A stretch of DNA of 64,000 nt, from positions 5,443,195 through 5,507,194 of the forward strand of contig NC_057015.1 of the NCBI RefSeq assembly GCF_000002595.2, written 5' to 3'. The notes beneath the pieces are model-generated. The model was not told the origin of the DNA. It searched no databases and saw only the letters and a program-made list of their open reading frames with translations. This DNA is from Chlamydomonas reinhardtii. Lineage: Eukaryota; Chlorophyta; Chlorophyceae; Chlamydomonadales; Chlamydomonadaceae. Positions within the stretch are counted from its first letter, which is position 1. Every line of letters starts with the position of its first letter. The position numbers and the translations under genes are program-made. Positions 10,875-22,432 of the stretch are shown here, piece by piece.

Positions 10875-13800
10875 ATGGCTGATTCTTCACCTTTGCCCTT
10901 CCTCCCGCTTGAGGTTAAGACGCACAGCGGTCATGCGGGATGTATCACACTCACCCCCACGGGAGATGTCCTCTATAGCCCTCACCCGTCGGTAAGGGTT
11001 CTCCCGCCCAAAACCGTGCCACATCCACGCGCGCTCGTGGCACCGCTCACTCCCGGGTTCGTGTACTCAGGCCTCCAGACGATCAGTGTCTGACACACGT
11101 AGTACTGAGTTGATGCCATGTGAAAAGCTGGAACCTGACCCCGTGCAAATCTCATGGATACAACGCAGAGCGGCCGCGGCATCTTCGGCTGGCTCTCTGG
11201 CCTTGTTCGCCCCAACAAAAAGCAGGTCCGCCGGTAGTTTCTACGTTCTACTGTAGTACGGATTAGAACAGAAGCCAATAAGCGAACAAGGGGGGTTTAT
11301 GCGCCTGAGCTTTATGACTTGGTCCCAACTCTCAAAGCTCAAGGGAGAGAGCGGGGTCCATCCATTTTAATCCTCTTGTATTCCCCGAGTACTCAGGACC
11401 CAAGAACAGTGACAACGCCGCAGCCTGCCAACCAGCGCATCTGATGCTTGACCCGCAACCCGCGCAGCTGATTCCTGGGGCGCACCTGATTGGCGCCAAG
11501 CTCGAGACGCCATGCCGGTTCACGGTGTGGTGGGCACAGCCCTACACCAGCCGCACCGGCTGCGTCACCAAGCACCGGTTCAAGGCTTGCCACTCCACAC
11601 GGTCCGTACAAACTGCGGGCCAGGGCGGGCCGCCCACCACGCAGTTGGTGCCGTGACTGTGATTAACACCCTCTGATGGAGTGACTTACCGTATCCTTGC
11701 CGCCATGTTGTTGACGGCTTGCAGGTTTGAGACGCCGGACACCGTGGCTGCACAGGTACGGACGGACTGTGCCCGTGTGCCCCGCTGCCTGCCCATGGCC
11801 TCAGGCATACCACATGCCGGCAGCTGCAGGCGCGCAATGCACTCATGCCCCGGCCAGCTCTCCCGCATGCCCGCGAACCGCCGCACAGCTACCTGGTCTT
11901 GTGCCCGTCCAGACCCCGACCCCCCTCCCCCGGCTCACGCCGCAACCGCCGCTGCCGGCCTGCTACACAGGCGCTGGTGGAGTACCTGCGGCGCCGCGCC
12001 AGCTGGTGGGGCCGGGCCTCGCCGCCGCACGTGGCCGCCATCGTCAACCCGGTCAGCGGCAAGGGCTCGGCGCAGCGGCTGATGGAGGCGCAGGTGCTGC
12101 CGCTACTGCGGGACGTGGCGGGGCTGAGGGTCACCGTGCACGTGACACAGGTGCGGGGCGTGGGTGCGGGGGAAGATGGGGAAAGGGCACGAGGGCTGAG
12201 AGGAGGGCTGGTGGTGTGCCAGACAATGCCAGAGACTTGCGGGTTACGTCCGCACGTTCACACATGGGCATTGGCAACGGCTACCGTGTACGGTAACTGT
12301 GCGAAAAGGCATGCAGTGGAACTGAAACATACCGCACTAGACGCAGCCGGCAGTGTGTGCGGGCCTCGGTCATCGCTCAGCCTGCTTCGCTCGCGTCACC
12401 TACTGCTGCCGCGCTGCACAGGCTCGCATGCACGCGGCGGAGCTGGTTCGAGGCCTGAACCTCAGCTGCGGTAGCAGTGCGGCGGAGGGAGCCGCCGGTG
12501 CCGCCGCGGCCTCGGGGTCGGGTGCTGCACCCCCTGTGGACCTGATCATGTTCGTGGGCGGGGACGGCACCTTGTACGAGGGCCTGCAGGTGAGGGGCCG
12601 GCGTGTGGCGTAGTGGGTAGATTATTCCAGGGGGAGAGCGGCGGCCCTGTGGCCTTGCGGCCACCGGTCCGTGCTTGCGGGGTTGGCGTCGCATACCCAT
12701 GTTCCCTTCCCCAAGTAGCACTCGTGCGGCCCTGTCGCCAGCACAACCGACACGGTCACTGACTTCCACGCCGTGCATTGGCCTGCGCAACCGGGCACAG
12801 GGCCTGTTCCAGCGCCCCGACTGGGAGGCGGCGGTGCAGTGCCCCATGGCGGCGGTGCCGTGCGGCAGCGGCAACGGACTGGCGGCCAGCGCGGGGCTGT
12901 GGGACCCGGTCACGGCGGTGGTGTCCGTGTGCCGCGGCCGCACGGAGGCGGTGGACGTGGCCAGTGTGCTGCAGCCGCCGGGCAACCGCTTCTACTGCCT
13001 GCTGTCGGTTGTGTACGGCTCCATGGTGCGTGGGTGCAGGTTGGAGAGGGAGTGTGGAGAGTTAGGGGGAGGGGTTCCGGTGCGTGGTAATGCAGGGTGG
13101 CAGGGCTCGTGGGTTGGCGTGGTGCAAGTGATGTTGAGGCTGTGGGCAATTTGACTCAAACGGAGGGCCTCGGTGTTAGAGAGCGCGGGGCCGGGGGCAC
13201 GTATCGGTGTGCTTGCCCGCAAGAGGCCTGCTTTTCTTTCCACGGGTCTGTGACGGTCCTGTGCCCCTGACAACTGTGCAACAGGCCAACCTCGACATCG
13301 GCACACAACATCTGCGGTGAGGTGGTGTCATTTGGACTTGGCAGTGAACCTGCGCGCCCGCTTGCGGACGTTGGGGCGCCTCTTGTTTAGCTGCATCATG
13401 TCGCTGCCGTTCACTTCTTTTTCCTGCTTCGCTGTTGCACGGAAGGGCCCCTCTCCCCATCCGCCTTCTGTACCTGGGCTTTAACGCCTCCCTGTTGCTT
13501 CCTCCGCGTCGCCAGGTGGATGGGCGAGCTGCGCTTCCACCTGGGTGGGCTGTGGGAAATCATCCGCGGCCGCCTCTACAACTGCCGCATCTTTGTGCTG
13601 CCGCCAGCCGGCGAGGGGGCCGAGCCGCTGGCACGCGACGGCAACGGTACCGCCGGCACCGGCGCCGCCTCGCCCCAAGCAGTGGTCATCACCTTGCCTC
13701 AAGGGGCGACTGAGGACACGGCGGCTGGCGGCGCCGGCGGTGCAAGCGGGGCTGCTGCTGCCAGCAGCGGCAAAGCCGGTGGCGGCATGCACGAGCGGCT

Positions 13801-14855
13801 GCTGCCGGCGCGCCAGTCAGCGGGGAATGCGGGTGGCGGTGCGGGTGGACATGTATCCGACTACCCTGCAGGTGTGTTGATGAATTGTGCACTCTGGCCT
13901 GACCCGCTCGGGCCTTGGCTTGCTTCCATTCTTGGGCGTCTCTTGCTTGCTGAGCAGTATGCACTGCCCCCACACATGTGCATGCCAGTTTGCCTACGTG
14001 TCTCCCTCGCGTTAATTTACTGTAACACGCGACCGCATGCGCAGGGCCGCCGTTGCCGCTGCTGGCCTCGCTGCCCGGCCTGCCGCATCCGCTGCCCGAC
14101 AGCCTGGATAGCCTGCCGGCGGGCTGGCAGCAGCTGCCGGACTCGTTCGCCATCCTGGGCGCCTACAACACGCAGTACCTGGCGCTGGGGGCGCGGGCAA
14201 ACCCCGGCGGCCGAATGGGCGACGGCGCCTGGGACGTGTGGCACATGGCGGCAGACGGCGGGGCTCACAGGGGCAAGCGGGCGAGCGGCGGCGTGCGTGC
14301 GCGCGCACTCAAGGTGCTACTGGGGATTGAGGACGGCGGCTTTGCAAAGTCGCCGGGCGTGATGCGGACAACCAAGGTAGGTGTGCATGTGCGTCTTTTG
14401 GCTGAGGGCGCATGTGTGTGCAAGTCGGTGTGCGTTCATGAGCGCCGCAGCTGCGCACACACACGCTGTGCCCATGTACATTGCCAAGTTTGTGGCCGGA
14501 CGTTCACAATCCCGTCGCAGGCTCGCGCGCTGATGTTTGAGCAACGCGACTCTGCGACGTGGACGGTGCTGGATGGCGAGGAGGTGAGCCGCGGGCCGCA
14601 CATGACACGGGCCGTTGAGCGGAAGCCTGCAACGCCGCATCAACCTGTGAATGCGCCTCGCATGCCGCGCAACCGAGGCCAAAACCAACGCCCACTCCTT
14701 CCCATAGCTCACATTGTCACTGCTGCTTCTGCTCTTCTGCTGTCTGTTGCCCGTCTGTTGCCTCACTGCAGGTGCCCAACCTGCCCCTGTACCTTGAGGT
14801 GCACCAGGGCATTTGCCGCCTGCTGGTGGCGCCGCTGTTTGAGGAGCTGGATTGA
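10875..14855 (+). CDS. Sphingosine (long-chain base) kinase-like lipid kinase
   Basis: Twelve exons close in frame to 618 residues: 10875-10991, 11169-11225, 11390-11601, 11725-11755, 11971-12150, 12422-12589, 12801-13025, 13285-13316, 13516-13871, 14045-14376, 14521-14583 and 14772-14855. The diacylglycerol/sphingosine-kinase catalytic fold is shown by NPVSGKG (nucleotide loop), GGDGTLYEGLQG, VPCGSGNGLA and then DIGTQHLRWMGELRF. The last exon has the C-terminal block LYLEVHQGICRLLV. The family phosphorylates sphingoid bases at a membrane surface to signalling lipids. The DIGT.HLR.MGE pattern favours sphingosine kinase over ceramide or diacylglycerol kinase. Residues about 40-140 may be a PH-like regulatory region. 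Exon 9 encodes a Gly/Ala/Thr-rich insertion of about 80 residues before the last conserved blocks, a common place for insertions in this family. Confidence 0.8.
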
Positions 14856-15075
14856 TGGTGCAGGCGTGGACCTGGATGCGGGTGGTGGTTGCAGCAGAGC
14901 GGCGGACGGGGCGGCGTGACTACATTTAGTTGTGTGCGTTTGCAATGACCAGCACTTCAGTACAGACCGCTGCCGCCCAGTAGTGTGGTGATGTGGTCCC
15001 GTAGTGAAGGCGACACTACAGAAGGGTGAGCATGGATGCCAAGATCAATGTTGGCGGAGCTGGACTGATACGCGC

Positions 15076-15080
15076 TGTAA
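15076..15080 (+). terminator. Candidate polyadenylation signal (lipid kinase)
   Basis: TGTAA lies about 220 bases after the stop codon at 14855, in the typical range for volvocine 3' untranslated regions. Confidence 0.4.
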
Positions 15081-15227
15081 TGTACCGGCATTGGAAGGTT
15101 CTGCTGTCCGCTAGACAACAAGTCGCTGCCACTGGCGCGGGTAACCCAGACCATGGCCTCTTCCATTAGGAGGGTGGGAATTTCGGGGATCGGCTATTTT
15201 AAAGTGGTTGTGACGGGCCGTCCCAGC

Positions 15228-15468
15228 TCTGCTGGATACCTGGGCGGGGCAACCGGATGGCTGGGGCGGGGCGTCCCAGGTCTGCTGGATGGCCTGGCGG
15301 GGTCCGCTGGATGGCCCGGTCGGGTCGGCCCGGCAGTGTTGGATAGACGGGCGGGACCTGTTGCGCGTCCCGGTCGGGTCGTCTCCCGGTAGGCAGGTTA
15401 CGTGGCCGGGCATTGCTGGATGGCCCGTGCCGGCTGGATGAATCTCCGACCCGATGCGCTGGATGGGC
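15228..15468 (+). repeat. Degenerate GCTGGATGG-type tandem repeat
   Basis: Words close to GCTGGATGGCC recur about eight times at irregular spacing in a GC-rich stretch, interspersed with GGTCGGGTCG-like words. It looks like an old minisatellite. It has no coding support. Confidence 0.5.
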
Positions 15469-16265
15469 CCCCCAGACATCCCTCCCACCCTCCGGTCCAT
15501 CATGTCATAACGTTTGCGTCCCTGACTCCCCGCGCCCTTAGGACTGTGCCTTCCAACCGTTGTCATTTGCGTCAGTTACACGGAAACTTTCCGCTGCCGC
15601 GTGTACACGCACCTGTCTTGGCTAGAGGTGTGCATTACGGCAACAACCCTAGCTGACCACCTGTGTCAGTTTATGCCCCTGACACCATCCTCGTCAACTT
15701 GCACCAGTGGACCTAACAACTAAATCGTGAGCCAAATGTAGCTCACGCATCACGCTCGTTTTGGCACGGCAGAACGCGCAAACGCGGGCACGCATTGAGC
15801 AGGCGACCGTCAAAGTGCTGGGGACTCGGTCCAAGGCAGTGCCAACCCCACACCACTTCGTGGTCAAGTCCAGCCTCCAGCGAGAACCGCTGCATGCACA
15901 CGGTCAAGAGTCACCCAAAACACACGCCTCATGGCGGCAAGTATCCTGGAATACACGCAAGGCCATGTCTCGCCCAAACCAGCTGTCGTGTCATTCTTCT
16001 CGTGTAATACTTGCTAGCGCATATGCCGCGCGTCACTCCTTGGTTACGTATTGAGTCCAGGCAATCCCAAGACCCACAAAACAGTACAGGCGCTTATGAT
16101 GGAATGCATCTCCTTCCGAGGCGCTCCATTGCGCTCATGTTGCCCGAATATCCCGAATACTGACTGACCGCCTGAAAGCGGCACAGCCCCCACCTTTCAA
16201 TGACCTCCCGTCATCAACAAGCGCTCGCCCTCCATCACTACTACATACCCGCCGACCCCGACGTT

Positions 16266-17430
16266 GGGCATTTAGCCCTTGAGCACGGTCTTGATCAGCA
16301 GGCGCGCCACGGTGTAGGGGTCGACGTTGGCAGCGGGGCGGCGGTCCTCCAGGTAGCCGTAGCCCTTGAGCATGACGGGCAGGGGAATGCGGATGGAAGA
16401 GCCGCGGTCAGCCACACCGTGCTTGAAGGTGTTGATGTCACAGGTCTCGTGCTTGCCGGTCAGGCGCGCCTCGTTGCCAATGCCGTACTGGGTGATGTGC
16501 TCGATGTGGGTCTTGGACAGCTTCTCCACGGCCTCCTCAATCACCTTCATGCCGCCGGGCACGCGCATGCCCTTGGTCGAGAAGTTAGTGTGGGCGCCAG
16601 TGCCGTTCCAGTCACCGGTGCGCACGGGCTTGGGGTTGAAGGTCGACACAATGCCGAAGTCCTCGCCCAGGCGGTGCAGCAGCCAGCGGGACAGCATCAC
16701 CTCGTCGCCCAGGGCCAGAGGGCCGACGGGGCCGATCTGGTACTCCCACTGGCCGGGCATCACCTCGGCGTTGATGCCGGAGATGACCAGACCGGCCTTC
16801 ATGCAGGCCTCCATGTGGGCCTCAGCCAGGGGGCGGCCGAAGGCGGACTCAGCGCCCACACCGCAGTAGAAGGGGCCCTGCGTGGCAAGGAGAAAAGACT
16901 CAATACCAAGCCCCATGAGAGACTGCGTGGGATACTCCTGGGCTTCAAGACGCTCCCTGCGGCCATCCCCCGCTCAGCCGCACCCCTCGCCAGCTCCAGT
17001 CGTATCCCTTGCGCTGCCGCACCTGGGGAGCAGGGAAGCCGCCAGCGGGCCAGCCGTAGATGTGGCCAGAGGTCTTGGCCAGCATGGTGTACTCCTGCTC
17101 GAAGCCGTACCAGCAGTCCTCGGCAGTGACCTTGTCGTCAATGATCTCGCGGAGCTTGGCGCGGGTGTTGGTGGAGTGGGGCTTGCCATCGGGGGCGAAC
17201 ACCTCGCACATCACCAGCACGTGGGGGGCACCGCGGATGGGGTCGGTCACCACGCGCACGGGGCGCAGGATGCAGTCCGAGTTGTTGCCCTCAGCCTGGC
17301 CGGTGGACGAGCCATCGAACGACCAGTCGGGGTACTCCGAGGCGTCCAGGCCAAGGGGAGCCTCGAAGCACTTGGTCTTCGAGCGCATCTCGTTGAAGAT
17401 CATGCCCTGTGTTGGGGCGCGTCACAGCGG
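16266..17430 (-). repeat. Inverted repeat arm 1: glutamine synthetase exon 4 to stop
   Basis: Read on the minus strand, this arm matches 20250-21414 almost base for base: exon 4, intron 4 (145 bases in both, about four differences), exon 5 and the six bases after the stop. About 25 bases upstream of exon 4 are also similar. Beyond both ends similarity stops abruptly. Confidence 0.85.
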
Positions 17431-18256
17431 GGCATGTCAGGCGCCCGTAGCAGTGGAGGCGGATGCCACTACACCGGAAGGGTGCGCTGCTTGTCAGCAG
17501 CCGCGTGTCACCCTTAACAGTGCCTCAGGCCATCGCGTGAGGCATCACGTGAACGTATCAGGCGCAGGCAACCCTAGCTACATCAATGCGGGTGCATCTG
17601 TCGATTTATGGGGAAGAACATCGCGCTTGTCACGAGAAAGCTACGGTGGGCGACTATCGTAGAGGGCAGGACTGGCACTGTCCGCATTGCCGTATTCATC
17701 AATGGGCACGTGCTGCACCGGTTGGGTAACTAGTAGCGGCAAGGTCGGGCTACGCGACTGCCACGCCGCAGCACGCCGGGCAGTACTTGCCTTCTCGGCC
17801 TTGCCTTCGTTGCCATCCGCCCAGATGTACTCGGCCTTCATGCCATAGGCTTGGACGCGCACCGTCAGGCGACGGCCCTGCAGACAGGACGCAAAGAACG
17901 CCGCGGAAGACCGCATTAGAAGGGAGGCAACACAGTCGCGCGCTAGGAGTGCCTCACCCCCGCATAGGTCGAAACCAGACAACGAGAAACGCATGCGCTG
18001 GGTGCACGTGTAGCGCCCGAGACTCCAACGTCGGGCTGGCAAGCGCGAGGCATTCTACAAGCCGCCCACACGTGCTCCTCGCAGCCTCTAGCTCACCTGG
18101 CGAGGAGCGCCAGTGGCACGGCCAGATACCTGTGAAGCATTGAGAACAGAGAAATCGAGTCAAATCAGCCTGCAGTCGTGCGCACCAATCGAAGCCGTGG
18201 GCGTGAGTGCACGAGTAGTGGCTGACCTGGGTGTTCAGACGCATCGAGACGGCCAT
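16272..18256 (-). CDS. GLN3: Plastid glutamine synthetase (GS2 type), first copy
   Basis: Five exons on the minus strand (18256-18227, 18129-18097, 17877-17791, 17406-17023, 16877-16272) give 379 residues. Glutamine synthetase makes glutamine from glutamate, ammonium and ATP. Typical family blocks are visible: DGSSTGQAEG, EQEYTML, NAEVMPGQWEYQIGP, the NGTGAHTNFSTK loop and SSIRIPLP. The N-terminus (MAVSMRLNTQ, then VSGRATGAPRQ, then GRRLTVRVQAYGMKAEYIW) is a short basic Ser/Arg/Thr-rich transit peptide, so it acts in the chloroplast. Exons 1 and 2 are micro-exons of 30 and 33 bases. Intron 3 starts with GC rather than GT (GAGAAG then GCAAGT). From exon 4 onward it is almost identical to the second copy at 20274-21408, intron included. 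The symbol is given by memory of neighbouring GLN2/GLN3 in C. reinhardtii; which copy bears which name is less sure. Confidence 0.93.
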
Positions 18257-19244
18257 GGTGATGAACTATACCGAATGGTAATACCCGGGAAACAACTTTG
18301 CCGGGTGATTAAGAAGACGACTTGCACGCCGCGTACGGTGAGCTCATGCGGCGTGACTGCGCGACCGGAGCGCTTTCCAGAGACGTTATTCTCGGCACAA
18401 GAATGTAGGAACTGTCTATTACGGTCGGCAATTACAGTACTTCCGTTGCCATGTGACCGGGCCACTGCCAGCACTCGCAACCCGGCATGCGTGCTGGCCA
18501 ACATATGCTCGCTAGCACGTTTTCCAGTTCGCCGAATGCGCATGGCACATCCGTATGACCGGGCAGGACAGGGTTCCCTCGACTTAAACGCCCGTGGTCA
18601 CCTGGCGCCGGGTCACCTGGCGCCATGCCCCACTCCAGGTGAGCTGTCCCAATGGGTTATGTAGCATAATGTTCTAGCATTTCACTTGTAGAGCAATCGT
18701 GTGGAAGGGGTGAGCGACAGAGTTGCTTGGTGCCAGGAAGGACAGGCCGAAACAGCAGACACCACCCGGACTTCACCCTGTACTTGCCTATGAAGGTTCC
18801 CTTTGCAGGAAGCTTCAGGGCCGCTAGAATGATAGGGGCAATGGTCGCGTTGCAGATTCAAAGTCGGGAAGGCGGGCACTGGCGGGCAGCGGAATGCGTG
18901 CCAGCAAGCTAGGGTTTTGACAGCCAACCCCCAAACGCGGGCTGGACGCCGCAAGCGTAATTGCTTATAGCAGTTAACACTGCCCAGCTGAATACGCAAG
19001 GCAAGGGCTGCGCTCGGCGGTCCTTTTGGGGCCGCTTGCAGCTCAGCGGTGCACCACGGCCAGGCACGCTCGGTGTCTTTCGTTGCCTTCATCTAGTAAA
19101 TATGTAACTAAAAGAACCGCTCGATGATTTGGGGCTGGCTCGCGTGGCCAAGCCCATGCGACCTCATGGCGCCGAATTGGGCGAGTTGCTGGCGACAAGG
19201 GGGTCGCTGCTACCCAGCTCGATCCCCTTTACCTCGTTGCAAAG
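18257..19244. promoter_or_regulatory. Shared upstream region of the head-to-head glutamine synthetase pair
   Basis: Nearly 1 kb lies between the two divergent start codons at 18256 (-) and 19245 (+). It shows no obvious inverted symmetry, so the two promoters are not copies of each other. Small open frames occur on both strands without support. Nitrogen-responsive elements could be here, but I cannot name a motif with confidence. Confidence 0.4.
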
Positions 19245-21408
19245 ATGGCGTTCGCTCTGCGTGGTGTTACCGCTAAGGCCTCGGTGGGTGCACATTCAGC
19301 TGGTGGCGTTTCGCGAAGCAAGGGTTCCCTCCGCAAGCTCCGACTAGTTTTGACGGGTTGTTCGCTCCCTATGTGCTCCCATCCTTATCCTTTCACCACA
19401 GGGCCGCACTGCTGGCGCCCGCTCGGTAGGTTGGGTGCGTGGCGACCTCTTTTGGCGGCGGCGGTGCAGCATTCAGCCTGAGTCGCCCGTGGCGCAGTCG
19501 CCTTGCAGAACTTAGATGGCTAGACAAATAAAAATATACAAGTCAGCGTGGGGAGCAGCAGCTGGTCGAGGCGCCCTGCAACAGCGCAAGACATCGTTGG
19601 GTCGCCTCCTGGGCAGAAGCGGGCGGATCAGGGCCGCCAAACATCTATGGAGCGCACAAGCAAAGTGAAGCTACCATATAGCACTGGACCAAGCGCAGCG
19701 CTTGCATGTGACTGTGCTCGATGCACGTTCAGGAAATTCGCTTGCATCGCTTTTTGTGCTTGCTTTCCGCAGTCGGGCCGCACCCTGACGGTGCGCGTCC
19801 AGGCCTATGGCATGAAGGCTGAGTACATCTGGGCGGATGGCAACGAGGGCAAGCCTGAGAAGGTGGGAGTGGGGGCGCGCACGAGGGGGTTTGCGTGTGG
19901 CGTGCCCTGGAACGAAGTAAAATGAGCAAGGTTGACGACTTAGGACTGTGTGTAGCCCAGCTATCGTTTTCTTCGTTAGCTTGACCATGCACATGCTTTT
20001 AGGGTACGGGTTACTGCAGGGTTTGCTTACCTACATGAGTTTGCGACAGGCGCCGTTGTGTTGAGCGAACGCGGTTGGGCAGCACAATACGTCCCGATTG
20101 TCGGGAGCATGTATGCGAGGGAAGTGCTAGCGGCACGTGTCCTCTGGTGCCGCAACCTGCGCCTCAGTGGCGGCTCCAGAGAGGTTCCGGGTTTCACCAG
20201 ACTAGTGGTGACTGTGGGCGTGCAGCGCTGTCACCAACGCCGGCGTGCCCCGCTGTGACGGGCCCCACCACAGGGCATGATCTTCAACGAGATGCGCTCG
20301 AAGACCAAGTGCTTCGAGGCCCCCCTGGGCCTGGACGCCTCGGAGTACCCCGACTGGTCGTTCGATGGCTCGTCCACCGGCCAGGCTGAGGGCAACAACT
20401 CGGACTGCATCCTGCGCCCCGTGCGCGTGGTGACCGACCCCATCCGCGGTGCCCCCCACGTGCTGGTGATGTGCGAGGTGTTCGCCCCCGATGGCAAGCC
20501 CCACTCCACCAACACCCGCGCCAAGCTCCGCGAGATCATTGACGACAAGGTCACTGCCGAGGACTGCTGGTACGGCTTCGAGCAGGAGTACACCATGCTG
20601 GCCAAGACCTCTGGCCACATCTACGGCTGGCCCGCTGGCGGCTTCCCTGCTCCCCAGGTGCGGCAGCGCAAGGGATACGACTGGAGCTGGCGAGGGGTGC
20701 GGCTGAGCGGGGGATGGCCGCAGGGAGCGTCTTGAAGCCCAGGAGTATCCCACGCAGTCTCTCAGGGGGCTTGATATTGAGTCTTTTCTCTTTGCCACGC
20801 AGGGCCCCTTCTACTGCGGTGTGGGCGCTGAGTCCGCCTTCGGCCGCCCCCTGGCTGAGGCCCACATGGAGGCCTGCATGAAGGCCGGTCTGGTCATCTC
20901 CGGCATCAACGCCGAGGTGATGCCCGGCCAGTGGGAGTACCAGATCGGCCCCGTCGGCCCTCTGGCCCTGGGCGACGAGGTGATGCTGTCCCGCTGGCTG
21001 CTGCACCGCCTGGGCGAGGACTTCGGCATTGTGTCGACCTTCAACCCCAAGCCCGTGCGCACCGGTGACTGGAACGGCACTGGCGCCCACACTAACTTCT
21101 CGACCAAGGGCATGCGCGTGCCCGGCGGCATGAAGGTGATCGAGGAGGCCGTGGAGAAGCTGTCCAAGACCCACATCGAGCACATCACCCAGTACGGCAT
21201 TGGCAACGAGGCGCGCCTGACCGGCAAGCACGAGACCTGCGACATCAACACCTTCAAGCACGGTGTGGCTGACCGCGGCTCTTCCATCCGCATTCCCCTG
21301 CCCGTCATGCTCAAGGGCTACGGCTACCTGGAGGACCGCCGCCCCGCTGCCAACGTCGACCCCTACACCGTGGCGCGCCTGCTGATCAAGACCGTGCTCA
21401 AGGGCTAA
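19245..21408 (+). CDS. GLN2: Plastid glutamine synthetase (GS2 type), second copy
   Basis: Five exons (19245-19283, 19402-19425, 19773-19862, 20274-20657, 20803-21408) give 380 residues. The transit peptide is MAFALRGVTAKAS, GRTAGARS, SGRTLTVRVQAYG, spread over three exons of which the second is a 24-base micro-exon. It matches my memory of C. reinhardtii chloroplast GLN2. The mature part carries the same glutamine synthetase blocks as the first copy (DGSSTGQAEG, NAEVMPGQWEYQIGP, NGTGAHTNFSTK). The mature enzymes differ by little more than GKPEK here versus GKAEK in the other copy. All introns here have GT donors. It is divergently transcribed from its twin, and a candidate TGTAA lies about 410 bases after the stop. 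The role is re-assimilation of ammonium in the chloroplast. Confidence 0.95.
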
Positions 21409-21414
21409 ATGCCC
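20250..21414 (+). repeat. Inverted repeat arm 2: glutamine synthetase exon 4 to stop
   Basis: This is the partner of 16266-17430. Intron 4 (20658-20802) differs from its twin at about four positions. The coding part shows only a handful of differences by eye, all synonymous. The right edge falls six bases after the stop codon (shared TAAATGCCCA, then unlike sequence). Confidence 0.85.
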
Positions 21415-22432
21415 AGCATGCGCCAGCTAATAAGGGCAGCGATGAGGCGGAGGGGTGCGTGACTCGGATGTGAGCTGTGATGAGGGGGTTGCTTCTATCG
21501 GCTAAGGGTGTGTGTGTGTGTGTCTGTCTATGCTGGGCCGGGTATGTGGACCGGCGACCTGACGTTTGGAATGCGTGCGTGTGCACACTGCCCGGTTGCA
21601 GTGTCTGCGCATGTATTTCCTGGCAACTCCAAAGCCTACGGTTGAGCAAGTGACCTGTCTTTGGTTGGACGATTGTTCTGACACGTCGATTGCTGCTAGG
21701 TTAACGGGAGGTTGCGGCGTGAGCCCTGCGACGAGCTGCGTAATACTATTTCCTTGTACTTCTTCCTCGCGCGCCCTCCTGGGTGCTGACGCATTGTCAG
21801 GTTTGCTCAGGTCGCCACATGTAATCGAACACGTCAACAGAACACTCGTCTGGGTTGATTGGGAAGGCATCTTTTGACCGCCTGAATGCCCGGGATTGTA
21901 GGGTGAGATAGCCGAGGTTCATTTGCAGCTGTAGAGAGAGTCCCGGCCAATGATTGCAAGATATGCACAGGATCAACGTACACGAAGCGGAAACACCACT
22001 AGCTTAGCGCGTTGCCGGATTGCAACATGGGACCGTCATTAAGTAGATACCAGACCAGACCAAGCGCCTGTAATGGTTGGCACGGCATAAAGACCTGCAC
22101 CACTGCCTGTGGGCTGTGAAGTCCAAGGTCTATGAGAGGTGCGGTGCGGTCACAGTCCCTTGCAAGATGTTCCGCATCGCCACCCCGCAAGCAGGCCGGG
22201 CACCACCCAGCACCTGATGGGGGCGCCTCCAATATCATCATGCAACGGTGCACCTAACCCTATCGAAAGCACTTCGCTAACCCTTTTCCGCATTCCATTG
22301 GAAGTGTCACGCACTTGCACCCTTGCGCTCACTGCACCCTACTGGGCTTCACCAGCCTGCCTTAACACTGTCCCATCTCACACCCTTGCGCCCGCAAACA
22401 TCTACGGTCTACACATGCACGCACACTCCTGA
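21409..22432. other. Convergent 3' spacer between glutamine synthetase and TAF12
   Basis: It contains a short TG run (21507-21522) and candidate poly(A) words. The open frames found are unsupported. It should hold the 3' untranslated regions of both flanking genes. Confidence 0.4.
21820..21824 (+). terminator. Candidate polyadenylation signal (second glutamine synthetase)
   Basis: TGTAA lies about 410 bases after the stop at 21408. Another TGTAA occurs near 22069. Confidence 0.35.

Larger units (their letters stand above)
14856..16271. other. Spacer between lipid kinase and first glutamine synthetase
   Basis: It carries the lipid-kinase 3' end, a degenerate tandem repeat (15228-15468) and a 6-base inverted repeat (15727-15746, GTGAGC/GCTCAC). 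On the minus strand it should hold the 3' untranslated region of the glutamine synthetase ending at 16272. No gene is supported. Confidence 0.4.

Noticed and set aside
10990-11093. Read-through of lipid-kinase exon 1 to a stop at 11093
   Set aside because: GTAAGG at 10992 is a good donor and exon 2 (SGRGIFGWLSGLV) continues the frame in matching phase.
16200-17129. 309-codon plus-strand open frame across the first glutamine synthetase
   Set aside because: It is the antisense shadow of exons 4 and 5; the high-GC third codon positions of the real gene leave the opposite strand open. The same shadow is found on the other copy at 20551-21261.
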